A program made the position numbers and the translations under genes. Below are positions 9,957-17,939 of a DNA stretch of 37,828 nucleotides, piece by piece. The stretch spans positions 2,282 through 40,109 of the forward strand of contig DZBJ01000025.1 of assembly GCA_022736275.1 (NCBI GenBank). The letters run 5' to 3'. The DNA comes from Rikenella microfusus (GTDB taxonomy: Bacteria > Bacteroidota > Bacteroidia > Bacteroidales > VadinHA17). The notes beneath the pieces are model-generated. The model saw only the letters and a program-made list of their open reading frames with translations, made no database searches and was not told where the DNA came from. Position 1 is the stretch's first letter. Each line of letters starts with the position of its first letter.

Positions 9957-10637
9957 TTACCTGTCTGTGCTTACCCTGTACCCAACCCCCCTGACTGTTT
10001 CGAGCCACGGTGAGGGTGCATGGGCGTTTAGCTTTTTACGCAAATTCTTTATATGAACGTCGATGAAATTACTGTCGTACTGGTCATCGAGGGTATTTCC
10101 CCAGATATGCTCATACAGCTGGTGGCGGGCAAGTACCTTGTCATGGTTTATCACCAGGTAGTGCAACAGGTCAAATTCCTTCCTGGTTATTTCAACTTCC
10201 CTGCCCTTGTGCTTCAGCTTCCTGGCCTGGGTTTCCATGACAAATTCGCCGAGGTCTATGTCGGGAGAGGTGATCTGGAATTTTCTTCTGGCCACTGCCA
10301 TTATCCTTGAATGCAACTCAACCAGTGCGAAAGGTTTCGGAAGGTAGTCATCGGCCCCCAGATTGAGCCCCTTGACCCTGTCTTCAACTGCTCCCCTTGC
10401 AGTGATAATGATGAATGAAACATCGCTGTTGTTCTTTCTGGCTTCCATTATCAGATCAAGTCCGTCGTAATCGGGCAGACCCAGGTCAAGAAGAACGAAA
10501 TCATACAGGTTGACGGCGATTTTTTCGGAAGCATCCCTGCCGGTATAAGCCACATCGCAGATGAAGCTTTCCTTCTTAAGGTAAGCTGCGATCTCATTGG
10601 CGAGGCTCTTTTCGTCTTCAACAATAAGGACATTCAT
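9957..10637 (-). CDS. OmpR/PhoB-family response regulator
   Basis: A 226-aa DNA-binding regulator. The start at 10637 (MNVLIVEDEKSL) is preferred over 10670 because the receiver domain begins there and the longer start overlaps the upstream gene. The receiver has acidic-pocket Glu7 and Asp8, phospho-acceptor Asp51 in FVLLDLGLPDYDG, Thr78 in IITARG and Lys100 in YLPKPF. The C-terminal winged helix shows the OmpR pattern: RKEFDLLHYL, VLARHQLYEHIWG, FIDVHIKNLRKKL and VRGVGYRVS. It is spaced 10 bp after the beta-barrel gene and 15 bp before the kinase gene, so it is very likely co-transcribed with both. Regulation of its own cluster is likely but not shown. Confidence 0.95.
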   Translation of the reverse strand: MNVLIVEDEKSLANEIAAYLKKESFICDVAYTGRDASEKIAVNLYDFVLLDLGLPDYDGLDLIMEARKNNSDVSFIIITARGAVEDRVKGLNLGADDYLPKPFALVELHSRIMAVARRKFQITSPDIDLGEFVMETQARKLKHKGREVEITRKEFDLLHYLVINHDKVLARHQLYEHIWGNTLDDQYDSNFIDVHIKNLRKKLNAHAPSPWLETVRGVGYRVSTDR

Positions 10638-10647
10638 ACCTCCAAAG

Positions 10648-11619
10648 TTAAAAAATCCTGAAGAAGGCACTTGCCATGAACAGAAAACCTTTCATGCCGG
10701 TGGCTTCACTCTCAGAATAGAAGGGCAGGATATAGCCGGGTTCAATCTCAAGAGTGAAGAAATCATAACTGAAGGCTATGGGCAGACCGAAGTCGATCTC
10801 CATCAGACCAAAGGTTTCAGTATAGGTTGATGATGATCCCGTTCCGTTGTTTCTCCACGGTCTGTACCCGGGCGATACCGTTGTGGTTGTACCTTCGGCT
10901 GTCTCAATACTGATCAGATTGCCTAAAAGAATATTCACATACGGGTCAAAGGAAAGGAATGCCTTGTCATTTGCAAAAGATGGTGTCTCAAAGTATCTTG
11001 AATGCCTTGTCTGCAGGTAGAACTGACTCTCCCCGTACCAGAGGCCGCCGAGGGATATTTTTGAATATAGTATTCTCCAGTCGACCCCCAGAGTGGCGTC
11101 AGCATATGTGAAGCTGTTGAAGAGTGTGTCCTTAAGTGATTCTGCTACATTGTACCGGGATATTCCGGTGCTTATGTCAAACCAGGAATTGAATGTATGG
11201 TTGAAGCTCAGGCCGATGCTGTAATAAGCCAGGACGGGCGAAAATCCGATAACGGTATAGCCTGTTGCGCTGAGATAAAGTTTATCCATCAGCCCGTAGG
11301 AGAGTGACATATATCCGAAACCCTGATCCTCTGACAGGGTTGTGCCGAGATACACCATGTTGCTCCCGTAACCGCTGCCGGCATAGAGTGAGTGTGTCGG
11401 CTTCTCAGCGTCTGCGTCAGCTGAATCAGGGGAAGTTACCGGGTTATTCAGGGTGGTGTCAACTGAATCAGGGGAAGTTAAGAGGTCCCTTGCGTGTGCT
11501 TCTATGGTATCAGCGGATGTTTTTGGATTAACTGCCTCCTGAGCAGACGCAGTTATATATAAAGTCTGCAGTATTGTAACGCAGGCTATCGCAACTGTCA
11601 GAGATAATCTTCCCCTCAT
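10648..11619 (-). CDS. Outer-membrane beta-barrel protein, function unknown
   Basis: A 323-aa exported protein I cannot assign to a named family. It has a signal peptide (LSLTVAIACVTILQTLYITASAQ), then an acidic Ser/Asp/Pro linker of about 50 residues with two LTSPDS/VTSPDS repeats. The rest alternates aromatic and polar residues in strand-like blocks: YGSNMVYLGTTLS, GYMSLSYGLMDKLYLSATGY, ISLGGLWYGESQFYLQT. It ends FLFMASAFFRIF with a C-terminal Phe, as BAM-inserted barrels do. It lies 20 bp after the Gln-rich gene and 10 bp before the regulator gene. It could be a porin, a receptor or an export channel for its neighbours; nothing in the sequence decides. Confidence 0.75.
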   Translation of the reverse strand: MRGRLSLTVAIACVTILQTLYITASAQEAVNPKTSADTIEAHARDLLTSPDSVDTTLNNPVTSPDSADADAEKPTHSLYAGSGYGSNMVYLGTTLSEDQGFGYMSLSYGLMDKLYLSATGYTVIGFSPVLAYYSIGLSFNHTFNSWFDISTGISRYNVAESLKDTLFNSFTYADATLGVDWRILYSKISLGGLWYGESQFYLQTRHSRYFETPSFANDKAFLSFDPYVNILLGNLISIETAEGTTTTVSPGYRPWRNNGTGSSSTYTETFGLMEIDFGLPIAFSYDFFTLEIEPGYILPFYSESEATGMKGFLFMASAFFRIF

Positions 11620-11639
11620 TTCGTCCGTCTATAATGTCA

Positions 11640-12104
11640 CTATCTTTTCCCGGGTCCCTTTGCACCGCCGGGTTTACCGGCACCCATCGGGATTCTTGAT
11701 CCGGAAGGACGTTCCACTGAGGCGGGACGGGCGCCACGGGCCTTGCTCCAGTCGGGTCTGGCACTCTGTACCTTTTTTACACCGGTAGCATTGGTGCCCT
11801 GGTTCTGAGCTTTGGCCTGGCTGTTTGTCACTGCCTGACCCTTATTCTGCGACTGACTCTGGGTCTGATTCTGACCCTGTCCCTGGTTCTGTATCTGTGC
11901 CTGATTTTGTTCCTGACCCTGGCTCTGACTCTGCTCCCTGTTCCGGTTCTGCTCCTGCACCTGCTGCTCCCTTTCCTGAGTCATCACGGTGGATGAATCA
12001 GGTTTTAACTTTACATCCTGCGCGTTAATGACACCGGTTGTGAGCAGCAAGAAAGAGGCAAGGGCCACCGTCATCATCAGTGCTGGTTTCTTAAGTGTTA
12101 TCAT
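11640..12104 (-). CDS. Secreted alternating-Gln low-complexity protein
   Basis: No known family recognised. The 154-aa product has a signal peptide (LMMTVALASFLLLTTGVINAQ), a Gln-rich core of about 60 residues where Gln falls at nearly every second position (for example SQGQEQNQAQIQNQGQGQ), and a basic Gly/Pro/Arg tail (MGAGKPGGAKGPGKR). No Cys is present. In an extended strand the alternating Gln would all face one side, as in Gln ladders of functional amyloids; this is geometric inference only. At DNA level the core is a degenerate CTG-phased hexanucleotide repeat, prone to slippage. It is the first gene of the minus-strand run with the beta-barrel, regulator and kinase genes, and has the same layout as the secreted protein encoded at 8041-8553. 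Confidence 0.7.
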   Translation of the reverse strand: MITLKKPALMMTVALASFLLLTTGVINAQDVKLKPDSSTVMTQEREQQVQEQNRNREQSQSQGQEQNQAQIQNQGQGQNQTQSQSQNKGQAVTNSQAKAQNQGTNATGVKKVQSARPDWSKARGARPASVERPSGSRIPMGAGKPGGAKGPGKR

Positions 12105-12188
12105 AGTTCATCGTGTATTACTTACCGAAAAGTCCTTTCGTCAAATTTCAGATCAAGATCATATCACTGTTATTGAACTGATTTACAG

Positions 12189-12196
12189 CAAAATTA
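12189..12196 (-). promoter_or_regulatory. Candidate -7 box for the Gln-rich/TCS cluster
   Basis: On the minus strand this reads TAATTTTG, an exact TAnnTTTG match, about 85 bp upstream of the first gene of the cluster. No convincing -33 element was found and the region is AT-rich, so chance occurrence is possible. Confidence 0.35.
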
Positions 12197-12334
12197 TTAA
12201 ATCGATTATGAAGAAAAGATGAAATAGTGTTTTTTTGAAAATATATTGAATAAAGTGTATATAGTACATTTAATTATTTCTTAAATTGCATACTGTTGAA
12301 TCAGAAAACAGGCAATAGAGGGCCGAGCGTTAAG

Positions 12335-12362
12335 AAATGGTCCGCCAGCTGGCGGACCATTT
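12335..12362. repeat. Perfect 28-bp palindrome
   Basis: AAATGGTCCGCCAG (12335-12348) is followed immediately by its exact reverse complement (12349-12362) with no loop. It lies in the 490-bp spacer between the divergent Gln-rich and arabinose operons. The spaced flanks (GCCGAGCGTTAAG and TTTAGCGAAGCGGCC) are also loosely complementary, so a larger cruciform or hairpin of about 55 bp could form. No T-tract follows, so it is not a normal terminator. I read it as a dispersed palindromic intergenic repeat. Confidence 0.85.
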
Positions 12363-12406
12363 TAGCGAAGCGGCCAGATTGCAGGGAGGGCAACAGTGGG
12401 GGTAGA

Positions 12407-12553
12407 GATTGCTTGTAGAGCATCAAGTATTGCAGAAGGGGCTTGCGCTTAGGGATTGCTCGTAGAACTTGCCCCGATTTATCGGGGGCATCAAGTATGG
12501 TAGAAGGGGGTTGTGAGATTGGGATTTGGCTGTAGGCAATTAGGTGTTGTAGA
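12407..12553 (+). repeat. Degenerate tandem repeats, one interrupted by a hairpin
   Basis: Copy A (12407-12445) and copy B (12454-12513) share GATTGCTyGTAGA, ATCAAGTAT and GyAGAAGGGG. Copy B carries 23 bp (12467-12489) where copy A has 2. This insert contains a CCCCGA-TTTA-TCGGGG hairpin. A third, weaker copy lies at 12523-12553. The array fills most of the leader between the palindrome and the arabinose operon start; no ORF is present. Confidence 0.7.
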
Positions 12554-12559
12554 CAAATA

Positions 12560-12572
12560 ATTGATATTCAAT
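12560..12572. promoter_or_regulatory. Candidate AraR operator upstream of the ara operon
   Basis: ATTGA-TAT-TCAAT is an inverted repeat centred at 12566, 25 bp before the first ara operon codon. A second pair of arms, GTTGT (12546-12550) and ACAAC (12583-12587), has nearly the same centre. The position suits an operator for the AraR encoded in the operon. I cannot compare it with a measured AraR motif, and short AT-rich palindromes are common by chance. Confidence 0.3.
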
Positions 12573-12596
12573 ATTTAACCTAACAACGGAAAACTC

Positions 12597-14252
12597 ATGC
12601 TGACACTTGACTGGATCGTCCTGGGGACCTTTGTCCTCGCGATGGTTGTATTTGTCGTTCTCTCCATCCGTGCAAAGAGCAAGACATCAACCGACTACTT
12701 TCTGGCCGGACGTGATGCCACATGGATCGCAATTGGCGCATCCATCTTTGCATCGAACATCGGATCGGAGCACCTGGTAGGACTGGCCGGGGCCGGCGCA
12801 TCGTCAGGGATGGCAATGGCGCATTGGGAGATGCACGGGTGGCTCATCCTTCTCCTTGGCTGGCTGTTTGTCCCCTTCTATGCGCGGAGCGGAGTCTTCA
12901 CAATGCCTGAATTTCTTGAAAGGAGATATAACAAAGCCTCCAGGTCAGTGCTTTCCATCATATCACTTGTGAGTTATGTCCTTACAAAGGTGGCAGTCAC
13001 AGTCTATGCCGGCGGAGTTGTCTTCAAGGATGTCTTCGGGATAGAATCGGTCTGGGGGATTGACTTCTTCTGGATCAGCGCCATCGGGCTGGTTGTTCTC
13101 ACCGGCATTTACACCGCTCTTGGAGGCATGAAGGCAGTTCTATGGACTTCAGTGTTGCAGACTCCGATACTGCTCCTCGGTTCCATAGCAGTGCTTGTCG
13201 CCGGGCTCATAAAAGTAGGTGGATGGGATGAGCTGATGCATATCTGCCGGGCTGTTCCCGTAAATGAATTTGGCGATACCATGACCCAGCTGATCAGGTC
13301 CCCGAAGGATTCGACATTTCCGTGGACCGGGGTACTCCTGGGTTCCGCCATCATCGGGTTCTGGTACTGGTGCACCGATCAGTACATAGTGCAGCGTGTG
13401 CTTTCAGGACGTGACCAGACCCAGGCTCGTCGCGGAGCAATCTTCGGGGGTTTTCTGAAACTTACACCTGTCTTTATTTTCCTTATCCCCGGGATGATAG
13501 CCTATGCGCTCAATCAGCAGGGTGTGATTCATCTTGCAAGCTCCGACTCTGCATTTTCGACGCTGGTGAAGGAGTTGCTTCCAATGGGCTTCAAAGGCCT
13601 GGTCGTCGGCGGTATTCTTGCAGCACTGATGAGCTCGCTGGCATCGTTGTTCAATTCTTCAGCCACCCTTTTCACAATTGACTTCTACCAGAAGTACAAA
13701 CCAAAGGCTCCCGAGGCTGAGCTGGTGAGGGTGGGACGTATAGCCACTGTGGTTGTTGTAATCCTGGGTATCCTCTGGATTCCCGTGATGAGAAACATCG
13801 GCAAGGTGCTCTATGCCTACCTGCAGGATGTCCAGTCGCTCCTGGCCCCTGGTATTGCCGCAGCATTCCTCCTGGGTATCCTTTCAAAGAAAGTGACCCC
13901 CGCTGCCGGTCTAACAGGCCTTCTGACAGGCTTCACCATCGGTATGGCCCGCCTGATAGCTACCGTTTTCAAAGGATTTCTTGACGCGGACGGGTCTATA
14001 TACCAGATTTTTGTAGGAACAAACTGGCTGCACTATGAGATCATCAACTTCGCCATTGTCATTGTCACGATGATAATCGTGAGCTACTTCACTCCAAGGA
14101 TTGATGAGACAAAGATCGCCGGGCTTTATCTCGGGTCTGCATCTGCCGAGCAAAAAGCTCTCACCCGTGCCAGCTGGAACAAGTGGGATGTAATCACCTC
14201 AGGGTTTATAATTGCAGTCATCATAGCATTCTATGCCTATTTCTGGAATTAA
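12597..14252 (+). CDS. SSS-family sodium/sugar symporter
   Basis: An inner-membrane sodium-driven symporter of 551 aa, here most likely for L-arabinose. The hydrophobic profile gives about 14 helices, as in vSGLT. Recognisable pieces are STDYFLAGRD and GASIFASNIGSEHLVGLAG in the first helices, ALGGMKAVLWTS, the sugar-site segment FWYWCTDQYIVQRVL, and the sodium-site helix MSSLASLFNSSATLFTIDFY. It is the first gene of the arabinose operon, directly ahead of araA (about 33 bp gap), which supports the substrate guess; other pentoses or galactose remain possible. The ATG at 12597 begins just before TM1 (WIVLGTFVLAMVVFVVL), so the start is well placed. Confidence 0.93.
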   Translation: MLTLDWIVLGTFVLAMVVFVVLSIRAKSKTSTDYFLAGRDATWIAIGASIFASNIGSEHLVGLAGAGASSGMAMAHWEMHGWLILLLGWLFVPFYARSGVFTMPEFLERRYNKASRSVLSIISLVSYVLTKVAVTVYAGGVVFKDVFGIESVWGIDFFWISAIGLVVLTGIYTALGGMKAVLWTSVLQTPILLLGSIAVLVAGLIKVGGWDELMHICRAVPVNEFGDTMTQLIRSPKDSTFPWTGVLLGSAIIGFWYWCTDQYIVQRVLSGRDQTQARRGAIFGGFLKLTPVFIFLIPGMIAYALNQQGVIHLASSDSAFSTLVKELLPMGFKGLVVGGILAALMSSLASLFNSSATLFTIDFYQKYKPKAPEAELVRVGRIATVVVVILGILWIPVMRNIGKVLYAYLQDVQSLLAPGIAAAFLLGILSKKVTPAAGLTGLLTGFTIGMARLIATVFKGFLDADGSIYQIFVGTNWLHYEIINFAIVIVTMIIVSYFTPRIDETKIAGLYLGSASAEQKALTRASWNKWDVITSGFIIAVIIAFYAYFWN

Positions 14253-14285
14253 CACATTCAATGGCGGTCATATACTTTGAGTAAA

Positions 14286-15773
14286 ATGAACATTAATAAA
14301 ACTGAACTCTGGTTCATCACAGGCAGCCAGCACCTTTACGGAGCAGAAACTCTGAAACAGGTTGACGCCGATTCGAAAACTATTGCCAGGGCGCTTGACA
14401 GATCCGGAGAGATTCCGGTCAGAGTGGTCTTCAAACCGGTTCTGACCACCGCTGATGCCATTACATCGATTTGCCTGGAAGCCAACAACTCCCCGGTATG
14501 TGCCGGGCTCATTGCCTGGATGCATACCTTCTCCCCGGCAAAGATGTGGATATCAGGACTTAAGAGGCTGGACAAGCCGCTTCTCCACTTCCATACCCAG
14601 TTTAACCGTGACATACCGTGGTCTGAGATCGATATGGATTTCATGAACCTGAACCAGTCGGCACACGGTGACCGTGAATTCGGGTTCATCTGTTCGCGGC
14701 TCAGGCTTGAACGGAAGGTGGTGGTGGGCCACTGGCAGGACAGTGAAGTTCTCAGCGCCATTGGCGTATGGACGCGCGCTGCCATGGCGGCTCTCGACGC
14801 CCGCACTCTTAAGATCGCCCGTTTCGGAGACAATATGCGCGATGTTGCGGTTACTGAGGGCAATAAGGTGTCTGCGCAGTTAAAGCTCGATTACCAGGTG
14901 CACGGATTCGGTGTCGGTGACCTTACTGATGCCGTCAGCAAGGTCTCTGGCAGGCAGATCAGCGAGCTTGTAAAACAGTATGGAGATGACTACAAGGCTC
15001 CCGCAAAGGTGCTGTCTGCTCCGGCAATAAAGGAGGCGGCCCGCATTGAGGCCGGCATGCGTGCTTTCCTTGAGGGGGGAAGCTTCAGGGCCTTCACCAC
15101 CAATTTCGAAGATCTTCACGGACTGGTTCAGCTGCCGGGACTGGCTGTTCAGCGGCTCATGGCTGACGGTTACGGCTTCGGTGCCGAGGGTGACTGGAAG
15201 ACAGCTGCCCTGGTTCGCTCCATGAAGGTGATGGGGGAAGGGCTGAAGGGTGGCACCTCCTTCATGGAAGACTACACATACCATCTTGATCCGAAGAACA
15301 TGGCTGTGCTGGGCGCTCACATGCTCGAGGTATGTCCGTCAATCGCCGCCGGCAGACCTGCGCTGGAGGTGCATCCTCTCGGAATAGGAGGTAAGGCAGA
15401 CCCGGCCAGGCTGGTTTTCAAAGCCAGGCCCGGAAAGGCCCTGGCAGCATCCATGGTTGAGATGGGTGACCGGTTCAGGCTTATCGTCAATACAATGAAG
15501 GTGGTTGATTGTCCGCCCATGCCAAAGCTCACTGTTGCAAGTGTCCTCTGGAAGCCGGATCCGGACCTGAAGACTGCCGCGACGGCCTGGATCTATGCCG
15601 GAGGCGCTCATCATACATCATTCAGTCAGGCTCTTAATGCTGAACACCTGGCTGATTTTGCCGCAATGACCTCCGCGGAGTTCGTGCTGATTGACGGCAA
15701 GTGCGAAACAGAGCAGTTTAAAAAAGAACTCAGGTGGAATGAACTATTCTACCATCTGAACATGGGCCTATGA
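14286..15773 (+). CDS. araA: L-arabinose isomerase
   Basis: Cytosolic enzyme converting L-arabinose to L-ribulose, Mn-dependent. The ATG at 14286 ([19 protein letters not shown]) is chosen over the in-frame TTG at 14277 because homologs start just before the [11 protein letters not shown] strand. The 495-aa length is normal. The expected catalytic and metal residues are visible: Glu in SFMEDYTYH, Glu and His in [11 protein letters not shown], and His in GGAHHTSFS. No lesion is seen, unlike araD and araB downstream. The stop overlaps the araR start (ATGA), indicating translational coupling. Confidence 0.97.
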   Translation: MNINKTELWFITGSQHLYGAETLKQVDADSKTIARALDRSGEIPVRVVFKPVLTTADAITSICLEANNSPVCAGLIAWMHTFSPAKMWISGLKRLDKPLLHFHTQFNRDIPWSEIDMDFMNLNQSAHGDREFGFICSRLRLERKVVVGHWQDSEVLSAIGVWTRAAMAALDARTLKIARFGDNMRDVAVTEGNKVSAQLKLDYQVHGFGVGDLTDAVSKVSGRQISELVKQYGDDYKAPAKVLSAPAIKEAARIEAGMRAFLEGGSFRAFTTNFEDLHGLVQLPGLAVQRLMADGYGFGAEGDWKTAALVRSMKVMGEGLKGGTSFMEDYTYHLDPKNMAVLGAHMLEVCPSIAAGRPALEVHPLGIGGKADPARLVFKARPGKALAASMVEMGDRFRLIVNTMKVVDCPPMPKLTVASVLWKPDPDLKTAATAWIYAGGAHHTSFSQALNAEHLADFAAMTSAEFVLIDGKCETEQFKKELRWNELFYHLNMGL

Positions 15774-16474
15774 CTCATCTCTATTCAGGACATCCGAAGC
15801 ATTTCCATGCAGTAGACTGTATCATCTTCGGGTACGATATTGCAGAGAGAGAACTTAAGCTGCTTCTGATAAAGAGGAGCTTTGAGCCGGCACTGGGACA
15901 ATGGTCGCTTGCAGGCGGTTTCGTGCAGGAAGAGGAGAGCCTTGATGATGCCGCCTGTCGTGTGCTATGCAGTCTGACCGGTCTTTCGGACCTTTACATG
16001 GAGCAGCTTTACACTTATGGCGCAACCGATCGTGATCCGGGAGCCAGGGTGATCTCAACCGCCTATTTTGCACTGATCGGAATCCATGAATTGGAACCGG
16101 AGATACACAGGAAGAACGGGGCTCACTGGAGGGCAATATCAGACCTGCCGGATCTGATATTTGACCATCGCATGATGGTTGACAGGGCCCTACTGGAGCT
16201 GGTTAAGACAGTACGGGTTCGGCCCGTGGGCTTTGAACTGCTGCCTGAGAAATTCACGCTCGTGCAGCTTCAGAATCTTTATGAGGCTATCTGCCAGAGA
16301 CCGATAGACAAGCGCAACTTCAGGAAGAAGATCCTCTCGATGAACCTGCTTGACAAACAGGATGAAAAGGAGAGGGAGACATCGAAGAAGGGTGCCTGGT
16401 ATTACCGGTTCAATGAGGAGAGGTACAGAGAGCTGGCTATGAACGGTTTCTTTTTCAACCTTGCCGTAAGCTGA
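15770..16474 (+). CDS. araR: Nudix/NrtR-type arabinose repressor AraR
   Basis: A 234-aa transcription factor: an N-terminal Nudix domain (about residues 15-150) fused to a C-terminal winged helix (about 160-230; [20 protein letters not shown]). The Nudix box (Gx5Ex7REUxEExGU) starts correctly with GGFVQEEES at about residue 49, but the catalytic REUxEE is RVLCSL, so all three Glu are gone. The domain should bind a ligand without hydrolysis. This matches the NrtR-family AraR known to regulate arabinose genes in Bacteroides, and the position inside the ara operon, overlapping araA by 4 bp, supports it. The predicted effector is L-arabinose or an intermediate. Confidence 0.88.
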   Translation: MTHLYSGHPKHFHAVDCIIFGYDIAERELKLLLIKRSFEPALGQWSLAGGFVQEEESLDDAACRVLCSLTGLSDLYMEQLYTYGATDRDPGARVISTAYFALIGIHELEPEIHRKNGAHWRAISDLPDLIFDHRMMVDRALLELVKTVRVRPVGFELLPEKFTLVQLQNLYEAICQRPIDKRNFRKKILSMNLLDKQDEKERETSKKGAWYYRFNEERYRELAMNGFFFNLAVS

Positions 16475-16519
16475 CCTGGCATCTGCAACGGCAGGACCAA
16501 CAAATTAAAACAGATTATC

Positions 16520-17209
16520 ATGCTTGAAAAGCTTAAAGAAGATGTGTTCCGGGCAAACCTTGATCTGGTGAGGCATGGCCTGGTCATGATGACCTTCGGC
16601 AATGTCAGCAGGTTTGAAAGGTCTTCAGGACTGATGGTCATAAAGCCATCGGGAGTGTCATACAATGAAATGACGGTCAATGATATGGTGGTGACCGATC
16701 TCAGCGGAAGTGTAATAGAGGGAGCCCTTAAGCCCTCTACTGACACACGCACGTACCTCGCACTATACCAGGCCTTCCCAGGTATAGGCGGAGTGGTTTA
16801 CACCCACTCGACTTACGCCACTGCATGGGCACAGGCCGGCATGGCTATCCCATGCCTCGGAACCACCCACGCCGACTATTTCCATGGCCCCGTGCCGGCG
16901 ACCAGGAGGTTGACGGCTGAGGAGACGGAGACCGATTATGAGTACAACACAGGATTGCTGATAGCCGAGGTTCTGGGTGGTGCTGCCCCCCTTACCATGC
17001 CGGCAGTCCTGGTAACTTCCCATGCTCCCTTCACATGGGGCGAGACCCCTGCACAGGCAGTTCATGTGGCAGTGATACTTGAGGAGGTGGCACGTATGGC
17101 CACCCTGACGGCAAGCATCGCTCCTCCCGGGGAGATTGACAAGCACCTGCTTGACAGGCATTACCTGCGAAAGCATAGCAGCGGTTCATATTACGGCCAG
17201 AAAAAATAA
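16520..17209 (+). CDS. araD: L-ribulose-5-phosphate 4-epimerase (zinc-site variant)
   Basis: Class II aldolase/epimerase fold, 229 aa, predicted to convert L-ribulose-5-phosphate to D-xylulose-5-phosphate. It aligns end to end with E. coli AraD from memory: MLEKLKEDVFRANLDLVRHG, FGNVS, VIKPSGVSYNEMT, KPSTDT, GTTHADYFHG, SHAPFTWG and LLDRHYLRKH. One key residue differs. E. coli has HTHS, with His95 and His97 binding zinc; here the segment is YTHS (Tyr94 and His96), so one of three zinc ligands is Tyr. The codon is TAC, one base from CAC. The third ligand (His in SHAPF) and the phosphate-side residues look intact. Activity may be lost or altered. It lies 45 bp after araR. Confidence 0.88.
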   Translation: MLEKLKEDVFRANLDLVRHGLVMMTFGNVSRFERSSGLMVIKPSGVSYNEMTVNDMVVTDLSGSVIEGALKPSTDTRTYLALYQAFPGIGGVVYTHSTYATAWAQAGMAIPCLGTTHADYFHGPVPATRRLTAEETETDYEYNTGLLIAEVLGGAAPLTMPAVLVTSHAPFTWGETPAQAVHVAVILEEVARMATLTASIAPPGEIDKHLLDRHYLRKHSSGSYYGQKK

Positions 17210-17228
17210 TAATTAAGTATTGGTTAAA

Positions 17229-17939
17229 ATGCATAAGTATTCCATCGGAGTTGATTTCGGCACCCTCTCGGGCAGAGCCGTTCTTGTTGATACCACAACC
17301 GGAGAAGAGGTTGCAGTGGTAGTGCACGGGTATACTCATGGGGTCATGGACGAGGCGCTGCCTGACGGAACCTCTCTCGGAGTTGACTGGGCATTGCAGC
17401 ACCCCCGCGATTACCTTGATGTGTTCAGTGTGACAATCCCTGCCGTAATGAAAATGGCGTCGGTGGAACCGGATCAGATAGCCGGGGTGGGGATTGACTT
17501 TACGGCCTGTACCATGCTGCCGGTAACGGCTGACGGCACGAGAATGATCATCGAGACCTTTAAGGAGAACGGCGTACCGGTGAATGAGTTTTACGCGGCA
17601 GGAGGAATTGCAGAGAAGAATCCGTTCATCATGCAGATCTATGCAGATATCATTAACATGCAGATCAGGATATCCGGATCACCGCAGGCCCCGGCCCTGG
17701 GCTCGGCAATGTTCGGTGCTGTTGCGGCGGGAAAGAGTGCCGGCGGCTTTGACTCAGTCATGGAAGCAGTTGCCGTAATGGCAAAGGTGCGGGATCAGGC
17801 ATACAGACCGGTAGCCGGCAATGCGGAGGTCTATGACAGGCTCTTTGCCGAATACCGGATACTCCATGATTATTTTGGCCGCGGAACAAATGATGCCATG
17901 AAGCGGCTCAAGCAGATAAAAAAGGAGGCAAGATGTTGA
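17229..17939 (+). pseudogene. araB: Ribulokinase with large in-frame internal deletion
   Basis: FGGY-family ribulokinase, normally about 530-570 aa and ATP-dependent, is reduced here to 236 aa. Residues 1-104 are the true N-terminus ([18 protein letters not shown] through [14 protein letters not shown]). Residue 105 onward is the true C-terminus ([47 protein letters not shown]). About 320 residues holding most of both kinase lobes are missing, yet the frame is kept. The join is near 17535-17541, at GGCACG. Both parental segments would encode a Gly-Thr there (ADGT and AFGT), suggesting deletion through microhomology. The ATG at 17229 is chosen over TTG 17220. It cannot be a working kinase as written. 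An assembly collapse would look the same. Confidence 0.85.

Noticed and set aside
12335..12362. Palindrome as a transcription terminator
   Set aside because: There is no loop and no T-tract on either strand, and it lies in a divergent spacer where no transcript should end.
14336..14863. 175-codon minus-strand frame
   Set aside because: It lies inside araA, whose plus-strand product is complete and conserved.
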